From Acidimicrobiaceae bacterium (GTDB taxonomy: Bacteria; Actinomycetota; Acidimicrobiia; Acidimicrobiales; Aldehydirespiratoraceae), in NCBI GenBank assembly GCA_026706815.1, contig JAPOYA010000042.1:63733-110649 (forward strand): DNA of 46,917 nt, read 5' to 3'. The notes under the pieces were generated by a model. That model searched no databases and had not been told where the DNA came from. It worked only from the letters and a program-made list of their open reading frames with translations. Every line of letters begins with the position of its first letter. Position 1 is the stretch's first letter. The position numbers and the translations under genes were made by a program. Below, piece by piece: positions 42,771 to 46,917 of the stretch.

Positions 42771-43558
42771 AAGGTCTCGGGCCAGGAGTCGGCTCGGAGC
42801 AGGGCGTCGGTGCCGCCATCGACGAAGATCACCGACCCGCAGGCGAAACGCGCCGCGGGGGAGAGCAGGAACACGATCCAGTCCGCCAACAGGTCAGCGG
42901 TGGCGGGATCTCCGGCGGGAACCGGGAAGCCCTCCAGCAGCGGTCCGTAGTCGTCGTCGTCCCTGCCCATTTGGAACAGGGGCGTCTGCACGGGGCCGGG
43001 AGCGATCACGTTGAGGGTGATTCCCTGACCGATCCAGTCGTCTTCTACCGCCGCTCTGCGGCACCAGCGTGAGACGGCGAGCTTGGATGCTCCGTAGGCG
43101 ACTGCGCCGTCGAAAGGCTGCGGTGTGAGGTTCACGAGCCGGATCGCTTCGGGTTCATCGCCGCTGAGGTATGCCTCAACGAGTTCTGCGGGCAGGTTCG
43201 GTGAAGTCGTCGAGGAGTTCGAGCCGATCTGCACGACTTGGGCGCCGTCGGCCGCAGCCAGCGCGGGGCGCAGACCCTCGAGCAATGCCACAGATCCGAA
43301 GTAGTTGACCTTGGCGATCAACTCCCCTCGGACGGGTGGACCGAGACCGGCGGCAGTCACAAGGCCGTCGAGTGTCCCGTTGCAATGCTGCAAGGTCTCG
43401 CTCACGGCGCCGGATCGACCTTCGCCGGTGGAGAGGTCGGCGATGACTTCGGCCTCCCGTAGATCGATGCCGATCACGGTGTGACCAGCGTTTTCGAGTT
43501 TTCTTCGGGTGGCCGCTCCCATGCCGGACGCGGACCCGCTTATCGCGTATGTGCTCAC
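42740..43558 (-). CDS. Short-chain dehydrogenase/reductase
   Basis: A 272-aa NAD(P)-dependent SDR. The cofactor loop is SGSASGMG (residues 7-14), NNAG is replaced by TAAGLG, the catalytic serine is in IGSNSS and the Y-x-x-x-K pair is YGASK. An insert of about 30 residues between the serine and tyrosine resembles 3-alpha-hydroxysteroid dehydrogenase-type SDRs. The protein ends in a short tail (FAMEFEAQEF) encoded inside a direct repeat. Confidence 0.9.
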   Translation of the reverse strand: MSTYAISGSASGMGAATRRKLENAGHTVIGIDLREAEVIADLSTGEGRSGAVSETLQHCNGTLDGLVTAAGLGPPVRGELIAKVNYFGSVALLEGLRPALAAADGAQVVQIGSNSSTTSPNLPAELVEAYLSGDEPEAIRLVNLTPQPFDGAVAYGASKLAVSRWCRRAAVEDDWIGQGITLNVIAPGPVQTPLFQMGRDDDDYGPLLEGFPVPAGDPATADLLADWIVFLLSPAARFACGSVIFVDGGTDALLRADSWPETFAMEFEAQEF

Positions 43559-43596
43559 GGCGCACGATGATCGTTCAGCCGCGCCACACTAGGCAA

Positions 43597-44337
43597 ATGG
43601 ACAATGGAGAAAAAGACGCCGGGCTTTCTGGCTCCGAGGACTCGAAGATGGATCCCTCGTACCGTATTCAGAGGCTGGCGGCCGATGGTCGACGGCTGCT
43701 CGACGTTGCCTCCCGTGACTTGACCGCAGCGGTTCCGGCATGCCCCGATTGGAGCAACGAAGATCTGCTGTCGCACATGCGAGCCGTGTGGAGCGCGGTC
43801 GCCGCGCAGGTGCAGCAGTGTGCCGCAGCCCCGATTCCATGGAAAGAGCTGCCCGATCAATCGCCCGCCGAAGCGTTGGACCAGTTGCTTGCGGTGCTGG
43901 GCGAAGCTGATCCGGCGACGCCGCTTTGGACTTGGGGCGCTGACCAGACGGTCGGGTTCTTCATCAGGAGGGCTCATCTTGAGACGGCGATCCACCGCGT
44001 CGACGCGGAACAGGCTGCCGACGACCCGACGCCGGTTCCCGCGGACGACGGCATCGACGGCGTCGACGAGCTCTTCACTGAGGTCTTGGCCGGGCGGGAG
44101 AGGGTGATGCCCCCCGGTTCACTGCATCTGCATCAGACCGACGGAGACGGAGAGTTCATGTTGCGAGCCGCCGACGGAGCGATCACTGTGACCCGCGAGC
44201 ACGCCAAGGGAGACGCGGCGGTGCGCGCCAGCGGCGAGGAACTGTTCCTGTGCGCCTGGGGCAGGCGGTCCCTCGACGGGCTTGCGGTCTTCGGCGACGC
44301 CGAGGTGGCGGCCGAATGGATGGCCCTGTCGCCATGA
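43597..44337 (+). CDS. Maleylpyruvate isomerase-fold (mycothiol-dependent, DinB-like) protein
   Basis: A 246-aa protein of the actinobacterial TIGR03083-like group. ACPDWSNEDLLSHMRAVWSAVA is the N-terminal four-helix signature, followed by RRAHLETAIHRVDAE, which supplies the metal-binding histidines, and a C-terminal SCP2-like domain (AITVTREHAKGDAAVRASGEE). The substrate is unknown. The ATG at 43597 is chosen; a later ATG at 43648 is possible. It overlaps the next gene as ATGA. Confidence 0.82.
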   Translation: MDNGEKDAGLSGSEDSKMDPSYRIQRLAADGRRLLDVASRDLTAAVPACPDWSNEDLLSHMRAVWSAVAAQVQQCAAAPIPWKELPDQSPAEALDQLLAVLGEADPATPLWTWGADQTVGFFIRRAHLETAIHRVDAEQAADDPTPVPADDGIDGVDELFTEVLAGRERVMPPGSLHLHQTDGDGEFMLRAADGAITVTREHAKGDAAVRASGEELFLCAWGRRSLDGLAVFGDAEVAAEWMALSP

Positions 44338-45110
44338 CGGACGGAGACACTGTCGCCAGCGCCGATGCTGTCTCCGGTGAGGACACGGTGACTGGCGGCG
44401 ACGCGGTCCCCGGCAGCGATATTGTGCCCCGCCCCAGACCGCGTCTGGGCGGCGGCGGAACGTTGGACCAGTTGATGCCCGTTGTGTTGTTCTTGGGATT
44501 CTACAACGTGGTCAGCATTGAAGCTGCGGTTGTGGCCTCGACGCTGTGGTCGTTCAAGGCCGCTGTCAGCAGGCGTCGCCGCGGCCTCAACATCGGGCTG
44601 ATGCTGCCGAGTGTGACCGCCTATCTGCTCGTGCGAAGTGCGGTCACCATTGCCGCTGAGCGTGAGCTCGTTGATTTCGGGATCAGCACCGAGGCCGTGT
44701 ACTTCGGGATCGGCTTCGCAACGAAGGCTCTGGTCGGCGTGGTTATGGCAATCACCATCCTCCGGGGTCGATCCTTCATGTCGTGGATCGCCGAGCGGCT
44801 CCTGCGACTGCCCGACGGTATGGCCGAAGACCAGCGCTTCGTCCGAACTATGGCGACGGCGACCTGGTTCATCGTCGCGTTCGAGATCCTCACCGCCGTC
44901 TGGGACGTCTACCTCTACAACAACGCCGGTGTCAACCTGTTCGTGCTCACTCGTTTCGGCGTCAACTTCACCTTGGGGTTCATCGCCATCACTGGGGGTC
45001 TGATGTATATCGACCACAAGCTCCAGCCGATCCCGGGTTATCCCGGCCTGACCGAGTTGCTTCAAAAGTCACACGTGGTCCCCGCCAAGTCCAAGACTTC
45101 AAGCGAGTAG
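44334..45110 (+). CDS. Multispanning membrane protein (VC0807/DUF3159-like)
   Basis: 258 aa from the ATG overlapping the previous stop. An N-terminal polar stretch of about 45 residues with repeated GD-V motifs is followed by five or six membrane helices between residues about 48 and 220 and a basic tail. The spacing and the [15 protein letters not shown] opening resemble VC0807/DUF3159-type proteins of unknown function. Start and assignment are moderate. Confidence 0.65.
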   Translation: MTDGDTVASADAVSGEDTVTGGDAVPGSDIVPRPRPRLGGGGTLDQLMPVVLFLGFYNVVSIEAAVVASTLWSFKAAVSRRRRGLNIGLMLPSVTAYLLVRSAVTIAAERELVDFGISTEAVYFGIGFATKALVGVVMAITILRGRSFMSWIAERLLRLPDGMAEDQRFVRTMATATWFIVAFEILTAVWDVYLYNNAGVNLFVLTRFGVNFTLGFIAITGGLMYIDHKLQPIPGYPGLTELLQKSHVVPAKSKTSSE

Positions 45111-45377
45111 AGCAACAAGCGACCGCCCGAGCGACCGCCCGAGCAGGGTGGCGCGCCTCGTCTGGTTCGGGGCGGTTTCGGGCGGCCAAGGGGCGAGGCT
45201 GTGAGGGGGGTCGGGTCCGAGCTCTCGCAGCAGCGTGCCGTAGCCGGCGCCTCGACGGAGGTTCTGTCCGCCGTCCACGGCGAATGCCTGCCCGGTGATC
45301 CATGAAGATTCCGGGCCGATCAAGAACCTCACCATGTCGGCGATCTCTGCGGGTCGACCTACACGACCCAGCGGAAA
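45099..45377 (-). pseudogene. 3' remnant of an SDR gene
   Basis: On the minus strand the frame reads [16 protein letters not shown], then [20 protein letters not shown], which is the C-terminal quarter of a classical short-chain dehydrogenase. The cofactor-binding and catalytic parts are absent: immediately 5' of this stretch, in the same frame, lies the stop codon of the downstream helicase gene. It therefore looks like a deletion remnant. Any translation would need the internal ATG at 45335. The last 12 bases overlap the membrane-protein gene on the other strand. Confidence 0.8.
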
Positions 45378-46917
45378 CTACAGGCGCCTCACCCGGGTCG
45401 GGGTCACCACCGCACGATCCTGTTGGCGGGACGCTTCGAGGTCGATCTCGGCCTCGAGCACCCATTCGGAGTAACCCTCGGGATCGCACAGCGTCTGAGT
45501 CGCCCGGCCACGCGGCAGGTCGATCACGACCCAGCGACTGCTGCGCGCGTCAGCGTCTGTCTCGATGGAGTCATGGGCCTGCCAGTACTCTTCGACGCCC
45601 TCGATCTCGGGGGCGCTCTGGCGCCGGAATGCCAGCATGGTGACTGTGCGGAACAGTTCATTGCGCACCAGCACGCTGAAAGCCCGCTGGTTGGCGGTGA
45701 TGTCGACTTCGTCGGGCTGTGCCGGTTCCGCCTCGACAAGGTCGGGATTGCGGAGGCGTTCCCACTCATCGATGAGGCTCGAGTCGACCCGGCGGATCAT
45801 GGCGCCGAGCCATTCGACCACGTCTTCGAGATCGTCGGTGAGGTGTGCTGAAGGCACCGTCTGGATCAGCGTTTTGTAGCAGTCCGTCAGGTAGCGCAGC
45901 AGCTGCCCCTCGGAACGCTTGATCCCGTAGCGGGACACGAACTGGTTGAAGGTCTCCGCGAATTCGAGCATCTCGCGGGCCACGCCCTTGGGGCTGACCG
46001 TGTCGCGTCCGACCCAGGGATGGTGACGGGCGAAGATCGCGAAAGCTCCTTCGATGAAGTCTGCCTCGGGTTTGGGCCAGGTGACCTGCTCGAGGCGGTC
46101 CATGCGTTCCTCGTACTCGACGCCGGCGGCCTTCATCTCGCTCACCAGCGAGTCTTTCAGCTTGTCTTTCTGGGCCAGCAGCACAACCATCGGATCTTCG
46201 AGTATCGACTCCACCAGGCTGAGCACCTGCAGATGGTGGTCCGGAGCTTCCGGGTCGAGCGCCTCGACTGCCTCGACTGCGAACAGCGACAGCGGCTGGT
46301 TGAGGCGGAAGTCGTCTTGGAGGTCGATGTTGATGCGGAGCGGGTCCAACTCCACGATCTCGGCCTCGAGAAGCGACCGGTACACCGCGACGGCCCTGCG
46401 GATGTGGCGGCGCTGGGCGGCTCGGGGCTCGTGGTTGTCGGTGAGAAGGCGTTTCATGGCGGCGCAACCGTCGCTTTTGCGGTCGAGCACGTTGAGCATC
46501 ATGGCGTGGCTCACCGAGAAGCTCGACTTGAGCGTTTCGGGCGTGCCTCCACTGAGGCGGGCGAGGGTGTCGCCGTCCCAATGGGCGTAGCCCCGCTCAG
46601 GCGGCCTCCTCTTGACGAGTTTCTTCTTCTTTCCGGGGTCGGTCAGGGCCTTGGCCTCGGCCCGCTTGTTGTCGACGACATGCTCGGGGGCCTGCACGAC
46701 GATGCTGCCCGCAGTGTCGAATCCCCGGCGGCCTGCCCGTCCCGCGATCTGGTTGAACTCCCGCACCGACAGCACCCGCACCTTGCGACCGTCGTACTTG
46801 CAGAGTTGGGTGAACAGCACCGTGCGAATCGGCACGTTGACTCCGACCCCCAGCGTGTCGGTGCCGCAGATCAGCTTGAGCAGGCCCTGCTGCGCGAGCT
46901 TCTCGATGAGCAGCCGG
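45378..46917 (-). CDS. Ski2/Mtr4-like superfamily 2 helicase (DUF3516 type), 5' end outside the window
   Basis: The visible 513 residues are the C-terminal part of a DEAD/DEAH RNA or DNA helicase. It begins in motif V ([17 protein letters not shown]), then motif VI ([19 protein letters not shown]), a lysine-rich segment ([11 protein letters not shown]) and the long helical DUF3516-type C-terminal region, ending [17 protein letters not shown] plus a short basic tail. The N-terminal half with Walker A and DEVH lies beyond position 46917. The family is common in actinobacteria and probably acts in RNA turnover. The gene ends directly against the SDR remnant. Confidence 0.9.
   Translation of the reverse strand, partial: RLLIEKLAQQGLLKLICGTDTLGVGVNVPIRTVLFTQLCKYDGRKVRVLSVREFNQIAGRAGRRGFDTAGSIVVQAPEHVVDNKRAEAKALTDPGKKKKLVKRRPPERGYAHWDGDTLARLSGGTPETLKSSFSVSHAMMLNVLDRKSDGCAAMKRLLTDNHEPRAAQRRHIRRAVAVYRSLLEAEIVELDPLRINIDLQDDFRLNQPLSLFAVEAVEALDPEAPDHHLQVLSLVESILEDPMVVLLAQKDKLKDSLVSEMKAAGVEYEERMDRLEQVTWPKPEADFIEGAFAIFARHHPWVGRDTVSPKGVAREMLEFAETFNQFVSRYGIKRSEGQLLRYLTDCYKTLIQTVPSAHLTDDLEDVVEWLGAMIRRVDSSLIDEWERLRNPDLVEAEPAQPDEVDITANQRAFSVLVRNELFRTVTMLAFRRQSAPEIEGVEEYWQAHDSIETDADARSSRWVVIDLPRGRATQTLCDPEGYSEWVLEAEIDLEASRQQDRAVVTPTRVRRL

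Overview
High-G+C bacterial DNA, most likely from an actinobacterium (Actinomycetota), and plausibly an uncultured Acidimicrobiia-type lineage. The signs are frequent GTG starts, many ATGA/GTGA gene overlaps, the argS-lysA-hom-thrC-thrB-rho-rpmE gene string, a Rho with a long charged insert, a mycothiol-dependent-isomerase-type protein, an LLM flavin oxidoreductase and a DUF3516-type Ski2-like helicase. The placement is inference from gene content. A run of 34 G residues at positions 52-85 suggests that the left end is an assembly edge.

Positions 1-11763 hold seven same-strand, tightly packed genes that look like a DNA sulfur-modification (Dnd-like) or related defence cassette. They encode a large P-loop ATPase (5' end missing), a PAPS-reductase/DndC-type sulfurtransferase, a DNA-binding protein with an RNA polymerase alpha-CTD-like segment and a sigma-region-4-like helix-turn-helix, a PLD-nuclease plus SF2 helicase, a 69-aa protein, a DndD-like SMC/ABC ATPase and a 160-aa protein in the DndE position. 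No DndA, DndB, PglZ or methyltransferase is visible. The cassette ends about 240 bp from the 3' end of a tRNA-Arg(CCG) gene, a classic island attachment position.

Positions 12000-21600 are core genome: tRNA-Arg(CCG) divergent from argS, then lysA, an antisense kinase-like gene, hom-thrC-thrB (threonine branch), rho and the zinc-free type B ribosomal protein L31. Positions 21600-29460 are the complete F1Fo ATP synthase operon (atpZ-like, atpI-like, atpB-E-F-H-A-G-D-C), preceded by a good promoter and followed by hairpins shared with the convergent gene glpX.

Positions 29600-38411 contain glpX, a gene of unknown function, a J-domain protein, an alpha/beta hydrolase, prfA-prmC-sua5 (translation termination and tRNA modification), rpiB, glyA and a wecA/tagO-type glycan initiator. 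In many actinobacteria prfA-prmC-sua5 and the wecA-type gene lie between rpmE and the atp operon; here they lie on the far side of atp. Positions 38442-46917 are more accessory: a RelE/Phd toxin-antitoxin pair with a palindromic operator, an MFS transporter, a hemolysin III-like membrane protein, an LLM oxidoreductase, an SDR, a mycothiol-isomerase-fold protein, a membrane protein, the 3' remnant of a second SDR and a Ski2-like helicase that runs off the right end.

Several apparently operon-leading genes have a TANNNT -10-like hexamer only 6-14 bp before the start codon and no convincing ribosome binding site, which suggests leaderless mRNAs. Genes inside operons mostly overlap their neighbours or carry Shine-Dalgarno sequences.
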